From NCBI GenBank assembly GCA_947492925.1, contig CANLOQ010000002.1, positions 186,001 through 250,000 on the forward strand: a DNA stretch of 64,000 nucleotides, written 5' to 3'. Numbering within the stretch: position 1 is the stretch's first letter; each line of letters begins with the position of its first letter. Below, one piece after another: positions 27,005 through 35,131 of this stretch. The notes beneath the pieces were generated by a model that was given only the letters and a program-made list of their open reading frames with translations, was not told the origin of the DNA and did no database searches. The stretch comes from an uncultured Sulfitobacter sp. GTDB taxonomy: Bacteria; Pseudomonadota; Alphaproteobacteria; Rhodobacterales; Rhodobacteraceae. The position numbers and the translations under genes are program-made.

Positions 27005-27885
27005 GTGCTTTGGCGCGACCGCAAAAGGAAAAACACGCCGACAAGGATCATCGGGATGCACAAAAGCTGTCCCATCGTAAGCCCGTAGCCCCCGGATTGC
27101 AGGGCAAGTCCCAGCGGATTGCCCGGTGTGATGAACTGTGCGTCGGGCTGGCGGAAAAACTCAACAAAGAACCGTGCCGCCCCGTAACCGGCCAGAAACG
27201 TGCCCATCAGCCGTCCCGGATGGTGGAAGGCCCCGCGCCGCCACGCCATCCAGATCAGTAGACCGCCAAGGATCAGCCCTTCCAGCGCGGCTTCGTACAA
27301 TTGCGAAGGATGGCGGGCGCAAAGCCCGACAACCGCAGGACAATCCTGCGCGGCTTGAGTGGGGAAGACCACGCCCCACGGCAGATCCGTCGGTCTGCCC
27401 CAGAGTTCGGCATTGATGAAATTCGCGATCCGCCCCAAAAAAAGCCCGGGTGCCAACCCCAGCGCCACCAGATCACCGGCTGATACCGTGGCAATCTGAT
27501 GTTTCTTGGTGAAAAGGAACGCGGCCAGGATGACACCGATGGCCCCGCCGTGAAACGACATGCCGCCTTCCCACAGTTTCAGCACCAAGAGCGGATTGCT
27601 CAGGTAATAACCGGCCTGATAAAACAGCACATATCCAAGCCGCCCGCCCAGAATGACGCCCAGAATGACCCAGAACAACAAATCCTCGATCTGGCCCGGC
27701 GTCATGACGGGGCGGTTTTGCGGCCACAGGCGCGGGGTACGCACGGCTCGGACCACCAGTCGCCAGCCCAGCAATATCCCTACGATATAGGCCAGCGCGT
27801 ACCAGCGCAGCGCGAACTCCATACCAAAGAGCGTGACCGAAAATATTTCGGGCGAGATGTTCGGAAAATCCAGTGTCGCTTTCAT
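27001..27885 (-). CDS. lgt: Prolipoprotein diacylglyceryl transferase
   Basis: A 294-residue inner membrane enzyme that transfers diacylglyceryl from phosphatidylglycerol to the lipobox cysteine of lipoproteins. It shows the conserved [10 protein letters not shown] with the essential His, and [16 protein letters not shown], the Lgt signature. About seven hydrophobic helices are visible. The start at 27885 ([15 protein letters not shown]) is typical. It heads the operon with the methyltransferase and pgeF. It is divergent from ubiK. Confidence 0.96.
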   Translation of the reverse strand: MKATLDFPNISPEIFSVTLFGMEFALRWYALAYIVGILLGWRLVVRAVRTPRLWPQNRPVMTPGQIEDLLFWVILGVILGGRLGYVLFYQAGYYLSNPLLVLKLWEGGMSFHGGAIGVILAAFLFTKKHQIATVSAGDLVALGLAPGLFLGRIANFINAELWGRPTDLPWGVVFPTQAAQDCPAVVGLCARHPSQLYEAALEGLILGGLLIWMAWRRGAFHHPGRLMGTFLAGYGAARFFVEFFRQPDAQFITPGNPLGLALQSGGYGLTMGQLLCIPMILVGVFFLLRSRQST

Positions 27886-27978
27886 GCGGGTGATTGAGAC
27901 GGGTTGCAGGGGGAAGTCAACCTTGCCTGCGCGCCTTTGCGCCCCCATATAGAGAACAAGCACAGATCGGAGACCGCT

Positions 27979-28218
27979 ATGCAAACCCGGAACAAGTTCT
28001 TTGATGACATGTCACAGATGATGACGAACGCAATGGGCGTGGCACAGGGTGCCAAGGACGAGGCCGAAAATGCCATGAAAGGTCTGATGGACCGTTGGCT
28101 GGCCGACCGCGATTTCGTCACCCGCGAAGAATTCGACGCGGTGCGCGCGATGGCGCAGAAGGCCCGCGAAGAAAACGAAGCGCTCAAGGCACGGCTGGAC
28201 AAGCTGGAAGCCAAGTAA
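27979..28218 (+). CDS. ubiK: Ubiquinone biosynthesis accessory factor UbiK
   Basis: A 79-residue small helical protein of the BMFP/UbiK family, which assists ubiquinone assembly. The N-terminal part is amphipathic ([22 protein letters not shown] in part). The C-terminal third is a coiled coil ([26 protein letters not shown], in part). The length is typical. The gene stands alone with its own terminator at 28252-28271 and is divergent from lgt. Confidence 0.88.
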   Translation: MQTRNKFFDDMSQMMTNAMGVAQGAKDEAENAMKGLMDRWLADRDFVTREEFDAVRAMAQKAREENEALKARLDKLEAK

Positions 28219-28251
28219 GCCCCTTCGCGTTTCCCAAGTGAGTATTGGTTG

Positions 28252-28271
28252 AAACCCGCTTTCGCGGGTTT
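28252..28271 (+). terminator. Hairpin after ubiK
   Basis: AAACCCGC and GCGGGTTT form an 8-base-pair stem around TTTC, 34 bases after the ubiK stop. The stem ends in TTT. It should end transcription before the large repeat protein gene. Confidence 0.75.
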
Positions 28272-28435
28272 GACTTGGTGCGACCAGTATTTTGTGGTAC
28301 GCTGCCTTCATTAGATAAGTTCTCTTTGTGTTTCAGGGGTGCCAGTTTTTGGCTTTTCGCCCCTGTCTGTTGTCAGAAAAAATGTTTTTGCGCGTGGGCC
28401 TTTTGTGGGTTTTCCACGCCCGGAAGAGGTTTGCG

Positions 28436-30580
28436 ATGGCTCGGAATGTCAAACTGGTTCGGATTGAGGAGGGCGAGGCGCAGGTCACGTCGCTGCAAAC
28501 TCAGGAAGGTCAGATGCGCCAGCTTTACATGCAGGATGGCGTCATTGATGAGACCGAGCAGGAAGCGCTGGACCGGGTGCTGGTCAAGATCAACCGGTTG
28601 CGTGATGTCATTGCAGAGCTGCGCGCCGAAGTGGAGCGCAACCGCGATATCTGGTTGGGTCGTGCCAGCGAGCTTGCCAGCATTGAGGCTCAGCTGACCG
28701 AGCTTCAGGCCTTTGACCACCCCGATGCCACAACCATCGCCGGTGAAATTGATCCGATCAACCTTGCCGTGACGGATGAGCGTTGGGCGGATGCCACCCT
28801 TGCGCTGGATCAGGCGCAGGTCAGTATGCAACCGGTCTATGCGGACTATCAGCTGCAATTGGCCGCGCAGGGGCGCTATGAGCCCGCGCGGGAACTTTAT
28901 GACACACGGTGTGACGTGTTGCGCTTTGCCGAACCGCAGGTCGAAGAGATTGTCGGTGGGCTGGCCGAGGTTGAAAGCCGCAACAGCACCATCGACGCGG
29001 CAGTTCTCGCGCGCAATTTTGTCGAAGCAGAGAGTTTGCTGGCCGATGCGGTGCTGTTGCTTGGCCCGCTGGAACAACGGCTGGACGAACTCCAGCGCCT
29101 GATGGTGGAGTATCAGACCGGTCTGGAGGCCATTCAATCCAAGCTGATTGACCTGTCATCGACCGAATTCACCAGTCTTGCGGAAGCGCAGGCTGAAATC
29201 CTGACAGTTCAGACCGATATGGAGACAGCGGCCAACGCCCACGACTATGCAGCGGCGCTGACCCAACTGCAAAGCCTGACCGGTCTGGTTGAAACACTGC
29301 ACGCGCAATATACCACCCTTTCCGAACAGCGTGACAGTTTCGAAGCCGATTACCGCCCGCTTGAAGCACGTGCCGCTGTGCTCAATTCCTCAGAGGTGGC
29401 GCGCACGGCGGATGCCATGCAGACGATGATCGGATTGCAGGACACCATTACGGCAGCCGAGGCAGAGGAGAATTACGAAACAGCGCTGGCCAATCTGCCG
29501 CCATTCGAGACAGCCATCGAAACCATCGAGGATATTCTGTCAGACCGTGATCTGTATGAGGCGCGACGTGCCGCGCTGAACGATGAGCTGCTCGAGGCCA
29601 GCCAGTCTCGCCCCGAGTGGACTTATCTGCAGCCGATCCAGACGGCTCTTGCAACCTTGCAAACAGAAATGGAACAGGCCGCAACTGCAGAAGACTATGA
29701 CACAGCGCTCAACAAGATCGGGGCGCTTGAAGGCAAGTTGGTAGAGTTCTTTGCGGCGATCAACGAGAAAAAGGCCGCCTACACCAACCGCCGGAGCGCT
29801 TTCGACCGGCAGGTGCGGGAGGCCGAAAACGATGCGTCCCCCGGGTTGTCGGCCGAAATCACAGCGGTGCGCAACACGATCCCACCGATTGATGCGCTGG
29901 CCACTGCCGAAGACTGGGTCGGGGCAGAAGCGGAAATTCAAAATGGGGTGGATGCGATTGCTGATTTCAACGCCGCGATGCTTGCGCAGGACGCCCCGAC
30001 GATGACGACGGGGATGACGCCAGACGCGCTTGAGCTTGCCGGTCGGTCACCGGAATTGACGCAGGCGCTTGAGGATCTGGCGGACGATGGCTGGCAAGTT
30101 GTCATCGGACCCGCCGGGGACGGAAGCAAATGTTCCCGCGCGTCCTCGACCATCACCATCGACGCCAATTACCTGTCCAATCCCACCGAAATCGTGCGGT
30201 CCCTTTCACACGAGACCGGCCATGCAGAGGATGAAGAGGACGAACCGGATATGAGCGACAGGCAGTCCTATCTGGACAGCCAGCTTGCCGGAGAGGGGGC
30301 CGCGACATTGCAAAACATCCGCGTGCAGCGCGAAATTCTGGCCAACGGCGGCAGCGACATCAGCATTTCGGGCAATTCAGCCAATCAGGCAGAGTACAAT
30401 CGTATCTACGACCAGTTTGAGATTGACGGGGACGAAGCCGCCGCCGAAGCGGCGATTGCGCGGGTCTATGGCGCGGGCGAGGTTCCGTCGGTGCCGCGCG
30501 AGGACGGCACCGACTATGCGGACTACAACGAATATTATGGTGAGTATTATGACAGCCTTTCGTGGTTCCAAAGGCTCTGA
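28436..30580 (+). CDS. Helical-repeat protein with C-terminal HExxH metallopeptidase domain (effector-like)
   Basis: A 714-residue protein without signal peptide or membrane segment. Residues 1-520 are almost all helix. At least six copies of a [D/E/R/H]-[D/N/R]-[Y/W/F]-xx-A motif mark a repeat, for example HDYAAALTQL, ENYETALANL and EDYDTALNKI. The last 150 residues form a separate domain with HETGH at 592-596 and a possible third ligand Glu620 (GEGAA), resembling the putative metallopeptidase DUF6782. A C-terminal Asp/Tyr-rich tail follows. GAAGAGG precedes the ATG at 28436. A small exported protein is encoded 9 bases downstream. The design is effector-like, but no secretion cluster is nearby. 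Confidence 0.72.
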   Translation: MARNVKLVRIEEGEAQVTSLQTQEGQMRQLYMQDGVIDETEQEALDRVLVKINRLRDVIAELRAEVERNRDIWLGRASELASIEAQLTELQAFDHPDATTIAGEIDPINLAVTDERWADATLALDQAQVSMQPVYADYQLQLAAQGRYEPARELYDTRCDVLRFAEPQVEEIVGGLAEVESRNSTIDAAVLARNFVEAESLLADAVLLLGPLEQRLDELQRLMVEYQTGLEAIQSKLIDLSSTEFTSLAEAQAEILTVQTDMETAANAHDYAAALTQLQSLTGLVETLHAQYTTLSEQRDSFEADYRPLEARAAVLNSSEVARTADAMQTMIGLQDTITAAEAEENYETALANLPPFETAIETIEDILSDRDLYEARRAALNDELLEASQSRPEWTYLQPIQTALATLQTEMEQAATAEDYDTALNKIGALEGKLVEFFAAINEKKAAYTNRRSAFDRQVREAENDASPGLSAEITAVRNTIPPIDALATAEDWVGAEAEIQNGVDAIADFNAAMLAQDAPTMTTGMTPDALELAGRSPELTQALEDLADDGWQVVIGPAGDGSKCSRASSTITIDANYLSNPTEIVRSLSHETGHAEDEEDEPDMSDRQSYLDSQLAGEGAATLQNIRVQREILANGGSDISISGNSANQAEYNRIYDQFEIDGDEAAAEAAIARVYGAGEVPSVPREDGTDYADYNEYYGEYYDSLSWFQRL

Positions 30581-30589
30581 CGCGGCGGC

Positions 30590-31105
30590 GTGCGGAGGAT
30601 GAAAGGATTTGCGTTTCTGATTTGGGGCCTGTGCTGGCTGGCCCCGATGGCACAGGCGCAGCAAGGAGAGAAGATGACCGACACAACAACCTATACTGGT
30701 CTTGTAAAAAGCATGGTGGCGGACCCTCCGCAATCTGCCCAAGCGGTCGCAGAACGCCTTGGCATCGCGATTGAACCGGTGTCCAAAGACCGCAAGCTGC
30801 GCGACGAAGGGGCCGGGCAGACGCAGAACGATCTGGTGTTTGACAAGGTCAGCCTCAGCTATCTGCCAACGGGTGCCGCGGGAACGCTTGTTCTTACCAT
30901 CCCGCCGGACGCCGCGCCGATGGTCGATACCGTGATTGATGCCTTCCCCCGTCTGAAACTAACGGAAGTACCGCGCGGAAAATCACGCACCGAGGAAACG
31001 GTTCTAAGCCGCCCGGAGACATGGGGCACGCTGTCTTTCGGCATTGCCGAGACCGACCGCAACAAACTTCGGTCGGTGATGTTCAGGTTCAGCAAACCGG
31101 ATTGA
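30590..31105 (+). CDS. Small exported protein, partner of the metallopeptidase-like gene
   Basis: A 171-residue protein that I do not recognise. It has an N-terminal signal (KGFAFLIWGLCWLAPMAQAQ), so the mature part of about 145 residues is periplasmic. The rest shows alternating beta-like and helical segments with no cysteines and no obvious catalytic motif. GTG at 30590 and ATG at 30599 are both possible starts, since neither has a well-spaced ribosome-binding site. The close spacing to the upstream gene suggests translational coupling. A periplasmic immunity or inhibitor role is a hypothesis only. Confidence 0.6.
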   Translation: MRRMKGFAFLIWGLCWLAPMAQAQQGEKMTDTTTYTGLVKSMVADPPQSAQAVAERLGIAIEPVSKDRKLRDEGAGQTQNDLVFDKVSLSYLPTGAAGTLVLTIPPDAAPMVDTVIDAFPRLKLTEVPRGKSRTEETVLSRPETWGTLSFGIAETDRNKLRSVMFRFSKPD

Positions 31106-31203
31106 AATGCGTAGCCCCAGCGGCCTAAGGTGCGGCACGCCCGGTGGCGGGTTGCGCAGGAAGTCGGCAAATCTAGGCTCTTTCCCGCTACTACCCCCAA
31201 GAT

Positions 31204-31238
31204 ATTGCAGTTATCCCCCACGAATTGCGGTTATCCCC
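31204..31238. repeat. Two direct repeats with a 20-base step
   Basis: ATTGC(A/G)GTTATCCCC occurs at 31204-31218 and 31224-31238, differing at one base. The step is exactly 20 bases, close to two helical turns. Each contains TTATCCCC, which is similar to but not a DnaA box (TTATCCACA). They lie about 140 bases ahead of the YbjN gene and may be a regulator site. Confidence 0.55.
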
Positions 31239-31380
31239 AGAAAAGGGGGTTGCCAGAACACCCGCTTTGCATCCACCATATCTTGTATAGGCGGTTAGAA
31301 CGGTAACGGTCTATTGTGCAGGCATCCAGGTCTGGTGTGGCGCTGCGTCCGCCCGGCTTGGACAATAAAGAGGTGTCGAA

Positions 31381-31881
31381 ATGGCCCTGACCGAGCAGTA
31401 CATCGAAGAAGACATTCACCCCATCGACATCGTCGAAAATCTGGCCGCCTACCACGAGTGGGATTTTGACCGGATATCCGACGAACAGATCGCAATGGCC
31501 GTCGAAGGCCAGTGGCGCACCTATTCCATCACGCTGGCGTGGTCCGCCTTTGATGAGACATTGCGCCTGATCTGCACGTTCGAGATGGACCCGCCGCAAG
31601 AAAAAATGCCGGGCCTGTTCGAGCTTTTGAACCACGTGAACGACCAATGCTGGGCCGGGGCCTTTACCTACTGGGCCGAGCAAAAGCTGATGGTGTATCG
31701 CTACGGTCTTGTTTGCGCGGGCGGGCAGGACGCCAGCGCCGAACAGATCGACACGATGATCGGTGCGGCCGTCATGTCAGCCGAGCGGTATTACCCCGCG
31801 CTTCAATTGCAGGTCTGGGGTGACAAGACCCCGCAAGAGGCGCTTCAGGTCGCCATTGCAGAGGCCTACGGGCGGGCGTAA
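31381..31881 (+). CDS. YbjN domain-containing protein
   Basis: A 166-residue cytosolic protein of the YbjN family, whose fold resembles a type III secretion chaperone. Recognisable blocks are EDIHPIDIVENLAAYHEWDFDR (in part), LICTFEMDPP and LFELLNHVNDQCWAGAF. In enterobacteria YbjN affects motility and stress tolerance; the role here is unknown. It is the first gene of a run with proC (28 bases on) and csaA. Direct repeats lie upstream. Confidence 0.85.
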   Translation: MALTEQYIEEDIHPIDIVENLAAYHEWDFDRISDEQIAMAVEGQWRTYSITLAWSAFDETLRLICTFEMDPPQEKMPGLFELLNHVNDQCWAGAFTYWAEQKLMVYRYGLVCAGGQDASAEQIDTMIGAAVMSAERYYPALQLQVWGDKTPQEALQVAIAEAYGRA

Positions 31882-31909
31882 CCTTTCCCCAAATTTCAGG
31901 GGAAACAAC

Positions 31910-32725
31910 ATGCAAGACACGCGTATTGCGGCGCAGGGGCTGGTGCTTTTGGGCTGCGGCAAAATGGGATCAGCGATGCTGGCCGGTTGGCTGGCACGGG
32001 GGCTGCCTGCCTCATCCGTCTGGGTCGTGGACCCGCATCCCTCAGACTGGCTGAGCGCGCAGGGCGTGCATCTGAACACCGATCTGCCCGCCGCCCCAGC
32101 GATTGTTCTGGTCGCGGTGAAACCGCAGATGATGGCCGACGCCTTGCCCAGTCTGCAGGCGATGGGCAACGGCGACACGTTGTTTGTCAGTGTGGCAGCG
32201 GGCATCACAATCGACACGTTCGAAAAGATATTGGGCAACCGCACCCCGATTGTGCGCGCCATGCCCAACACACCCGCCGCGATCTCTCAGGGGATCACCG
32301 CCATTGTGGCCAATGCCACAGCGGGGGCAGGTGCGCTTGACGAAGCCGAAGTTCTGCTTAGCGCCGTCGGAGAGGTGGTGCGCCTGACCGAAGAGGCGCA
32401 GATTGACGCGGTCACCGGCGTCAGCGGATCGGGTCCGGCCTATGTGTTTCACATGATTGAAACGATGGCCGCAGCAGGTGAGGCGCAGGGATTGCCAGCC
32501 GACCTTGCAATGCAGCTGGCCAAGGCGACGGTTGCGGGCGCGGGGGCGCTTGCGATGCAGGCAGATGAAACACCGTCGCAACTGCGCGTCAATGTGACCT
32601 CGCCCAATGGCACGACACAGGCCGCCCTTGAGGTGTTGATGAACACTGATGACGGATTTCCACCCTTGCTGAACCGCGCCGTTGCAGCGGCTGCGGACCG
32701 CTCAAGGGAGCTTGCCCGTGGCTGA
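31910..32725 (+). CDS. proC: Pyrroline-5-carboxylate reductase
   Basis: A 271-residue NAD(P)H enzyme for the last step of proline synthesis. LLGCGKMGSAML at residues 13-24 is the dinucleotide fold. MPNTPAAISQG and the signature TGVSGSGPAYVFHMIE followed by a late NVTSPNGTT are diagnostic of ProC. AGGGGAAACAAC precedes the ATG at 31910, and the in-frame extension to the left overlaps YbjN. Its end overlaps csaA by 8 bases. Confidence 0.95.
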   Translation: MQDTRIAAQGLVLLGCGKMGSAMLAGWLARGLPASSVWVVDPHPSDWLSAQGVHLNTDLPAAPAIVLVAVKPQMMADALPSLQAMGNGDTLFVSVAAGITIDTFEKILGNRTPIVRAMPNTPAAISQGITAIVANATAGAGALDEAEVLLSAVGEVVRLTEEAQIDAVTGVSGSGPAYVFHMIETMAAAGEAQGLPADLAMQLAKATVAGAGALAMQADETPSQLRVNVTSPNGTTQAALEVLMNTDDGFPPLLNRAVAAAADRSRELARG

Positions 32726-33056
32726 GATTTCCTTTGACGACTTTATGAAGGTTGATATTCGCGTGGGCACGGTCACCCGCGCCGAACCTTTCCCCGAGGC
32801 GCGCAAGCCCGCGATCAAGCTTTGGGTCGATTTCGGCGGTGACATCGGAGAGCGCAAAACATCTGCGCAGATCACCGTGCACTATAGCCCCGACACGCTT
32901 GTCGGGCGGCAGGTGATGGCGGTGGTCAATTTTCCGCCGCGCCAGATCGGGCCCTTCATGTCAGAGGTGCTGGTGCTGGGCGTGCCGGATGAAAACGGGG
33001 CCATTGTGCTGCTTTCGCCGGATCAGAGCGTTCCTGACGGCGGGCGGATGCACTAG
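32718..33056 (+). CDS. csaA: CsaA-type tRNA-binding / export chaperone protein
   Basis: A 112-residue single OB-fold tRNA-binding domain of the CsaA type. It has FMKVDIRVGTVTRAE at residues 8-22, ARKPAIKLWVDFG and VNFPPRQIGPFMSEVLVLG, typical of the family. In Bacillus, CsaA acts as a chaperone for exported proteins, while other members bind tRNA. A GTG start at 32718 has AAGGGAG 7 bases ahead and overlaps proC by 8 bases. It ends with a 4-base convergent overlap with tdk. Confidence 0.88.
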   Translation: MAEISFDDFMKVDIRVGTVTRAEPFPEARKPAIKLWVDFGGDIGERKTSAQITVHYSPDTLVGRQVMAVVNFPPRQIGPFMSEVLVLGVPDENGAIVLLSPDQSVPDGGRMH

Positions 33057-33637
33057 CGGCTGTCGCCGACCTCCGCGCGCCAGTGACGGCGGCAAAGCGA
33101 TACATAGGTTTCGTTCCCGCCGATCTGCACCTGCGCCCCGTCGCGCAGCACCTCACCGTCGGGGCCCATGCGCACCACCATCGTGGCTTTCTTGCCGCAA
33201 TGACAGATTGTGCGGACTTCGCGCATTTCGTCGGCCAGTGCCAGCAGGGTGGCGGAGCCCGGAAAAAGCTGTCCGCGAAAATCAACGCGCAGGCCAAAAC
33301 ACATCACGGGCACACCCAGATCGTCCACCGCCCGCGCCAGTTGCCAGACCTGTTCCGCCTCGAGAAACTGTGCTTCATCCACAAAAACACAGGCGCAGGG
33401 ACCTGTTTTCAAACGCTTTTCCAGCTTGGAGAAAAGGTCTTCGCCCGGAGCGAAGGTATCTGCTTCCTCACCGATCCCGATGCGCGAGGCAATGCGCCCT
33501 TCGCCCGCGCGCCCGTCGAATTGCGCCGTGAGCAGATAGGGCACCATGCCCCGTTCGACATAGTTGTGCGCCGCCTGTAGCAGGACCGTCGATTTGCCCG
33601 CATTCATGGTCGAATAATGAAAATAGAGCTTTGCCAT
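33053..33637 (-). CDS. tdk: Thymidine kinase
   Basis: A 194-residue type II thymidine kinase for salvage of thymidine to TMP. It has the P-loop STMNAGKST at residues 9-17, FVDEAQFL as the Walker B, and the zinc-site pair CHCGKKA with a later Cys in SLCRRHW. GLRVDFRGQLFPGS is a strong signature. The length is typical. It stands alone on the minus strand and fits the salvage genes at the right end of the window. Confidence 0.96.
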   Translation of the reverse strand: MAKLYFHYSTMNAGKSTVLLQAAHNYVERGMVPYLLTAQFDGRAGEGRIASRIGIGEEADTFAPGEDLFSKLEKRLKTGPCACVFVDEAQFLEAEQVWQLARAVDDLGVPVMCFGLRVDFRGQLFPGSATLLALADEMREVRTICHCGKKATMVVRMGPDGEVLRDGAQVQIGGNETYVSLCRRHWRAEVGDSR

Positions 33638-33956
33638 AGCCCCGTGTTACGACGAAGTCTGCAGACCGTTCAAGGGCCCGTGCAGTTGGGGGAGATGGGT
33701 ATTATCATGTGCCGGAAAGCACCAAAGGAACGCGCGCCGCACAAGGCCAGAACCGCTGTGCGGGCGGATCTGGCCTGTGGGCGCACGAACCCATAAACGC
33801 CACGGCGCGTGCGCCGGGTACTCATGAAGTCCTGCCAACGTGACAGGATGGTGTGAAAATGACATTTACGCCCCGGCCAATTAATGGGAAAAGTCCAATG
33901 TGTTTCCCCCGGTGTGCGGCGTATGGGGGGAAAATTGATGTTGGGGAACCTGCGCT
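33638..33956. other. 319-base gap between tdk and the CII-like gene
   Basis: No convincing gene is seen. The only open frame, about 72 codons on the minus strand, is rich in His/Pro/Trp and has no plausible ribosome-binding site. The right part should carry the promoter of the CII-like gene and the left part that of tdk. No clear -35/-10 pair was identified. Confidence 0.4.
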
Positions 33957-34415
33957 ATGGCCATGATTGGCAGTTATCTGAAGAAACACACCGAAGCCCT
34001 GGTTAAGGACGTCGGGATCGAACCCGCCTGTGGCGTGACGGGCAAGTCAAAGGCCACACTGGGGCGATATTATTCCGACAATGACGAACACGCAGACCGG
34101 TTCATGCCGATAGACGCGGTGGCGCAGCTGGAAGAGGTGGCGAGCTATCCTCATGTCACTGCGGCGCTGGCAGAGTTGCGTGGGATCGGGCTGAACTTTG
34201 AAAACCGGTTGTCGAACTCCGAACGGTCCGGCAGCGTCAATTCCGACGTGATCGCGCTGAGCCAGCGTTTTGCGATGCTGATGGCGGAATATCAGCAATC
34301 GATGGAAGACGGTAAAATCAGCGTGAACGAAGCAAAGCGGCTGCTGAAAGAGACGTCGCTGCTGCAACAGGTGCTGGTCGATATGAAGCTGAACCTTGAG
34401 GAAGAAGGTGAGTAG
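33957..34415 (+). CDS. Phage CII-like small regulatory protein
   Basis: A 152-residue protein. The N-terminal half ([25 protein letters not shown], in part, then a [15 protein letters not shown] block) resembles the DNA-binding part of phage CII/CP76-type regulators. The C-terminal third is a predicted coiled coil ([15 protein letters not shown]). GGGGAA lies 8 bases ahead of the ATG. It overlaps the arsH start by 8 bases, so the two are coupled. No other phage gene is near. The assignment as a regulator is tentative. Confidence 0.55.
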   Translation: MAMIGSYLKKHTEALVKDVGIEPACGVTGKSKATLGRYYSDNDEHADRFMPIDAVAQLEEVASYPHVTAALAELRGIGLNFENRLSNSERSGSVNSDVIALSQRFAMLMAEYQQSMEDGKISVNEAKRLLKETSLLQQVLVDMKLNLEEEGE

Positions 34416-35124
34416 CGAGCTGCCCGCGTTGCAAGCTGACCAGCTGCCGCAAATTGATGTGGACATGCTGCGCGCGACGAACGATCCGGGGCATAAGCCA
34501 CGGATTTTGCTGCTTTATGGATCGCTGCGCGCGCAAAGTTATTCGCGCCGCGCAGCCGAAGAGGCGGCCCGCATACTGGAGCTTTTGGGATGCGAGACAC
34601 GCATGTTCGATCCTGCGGGCCTGCCGTTGCCTGACAGCGTTGACGCAGATCACCCCAAGGTAGCCGAGTTGCGCGCGCTTTCTGTCTGGTCCGAAGGCAT
34701 GGTCTGGTCCAGCCCCGAGCGGCACGGCGCGATGACAGGCATCATGAAGACCCAGATTGATTGGCTACCGCTGTCGCTGCAAGGCGGCATTCGTCCGACG
34801 CAGGGCAAGACTTTGGCGGTTATGCAGGTGTCCGGAGGATCACAGTCGTTCAACGCGGTCAATCAGATGCGCATTCTGGGCCGCTGGATGCGCATGGTGA
34901 CCATTCCAAACCAGTCATCCATCCCCAAGGCGTGGCTAGAGTTTGATGGCGAGGGGCGGTTGCCCGAAGGGCCGTTTTACGCCCGGATCGTGGACGTGAT
35001 GGAAGAACTGGTCAAATTCACATGGCTTGTCCGGGGGCGAAGCGACTATTTGACGGATCGATATTCCGAACGTGTCGAATCCGCTGCAGAGGTTCATAAA
35101 CGGGTTTCGTCAAAATCCGGTTAA
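34408..35124 (+). CDS. arsH: ArsH-type NADPH-dependent FMN reductase
   Basis: A 238-residue flavoprotein of the ArsH family, which reduces quinones and oxidises trivalent organoarsenicals using NADPH. It contains [14 protein letters not shown] (flavodoxin-like FMN site), [15 protein letters not shown] and [16 protein letters not shown], which are diagnostic. The GTG at 34408 is preferred because GAGGAA lies just ahead; TTG at 34396 is an alternative. It overlaps the CII-like gene by 8 bases. No arsR, arsB or arsC is in the window. Confidence 0.88.
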   Translation: MSSELPALQADQLPQIDVDMLRATNDPGHKPRILLLYGSLRAQSYSRRAAEEAARILELLGCETRMFDPAGLPLPDSVDADHPKVAELRALSVWSEGMVWSSPERHGAMTGIMKTQIDWLPLSLQGGIRPTQGKTLAVMQVSGGSQSFNAVNQMRILGRWMRMVTIPNQSSIPKAWLEFDGEGRLPEGPFYARIVDVMEELVKFTWLVRGRSDYLTDRYSERVESAAEVHKRVSSKSG

Positions 35125-35131
35125 CGTGATG

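Noticed and set aside
31204-31238. Possible DnaA boxes marking an origin
   Set aside because: Both copies have TTATCCCC rather than TTATCCACA, there are only two, and no dnaA, dnaN or partition gene is near.
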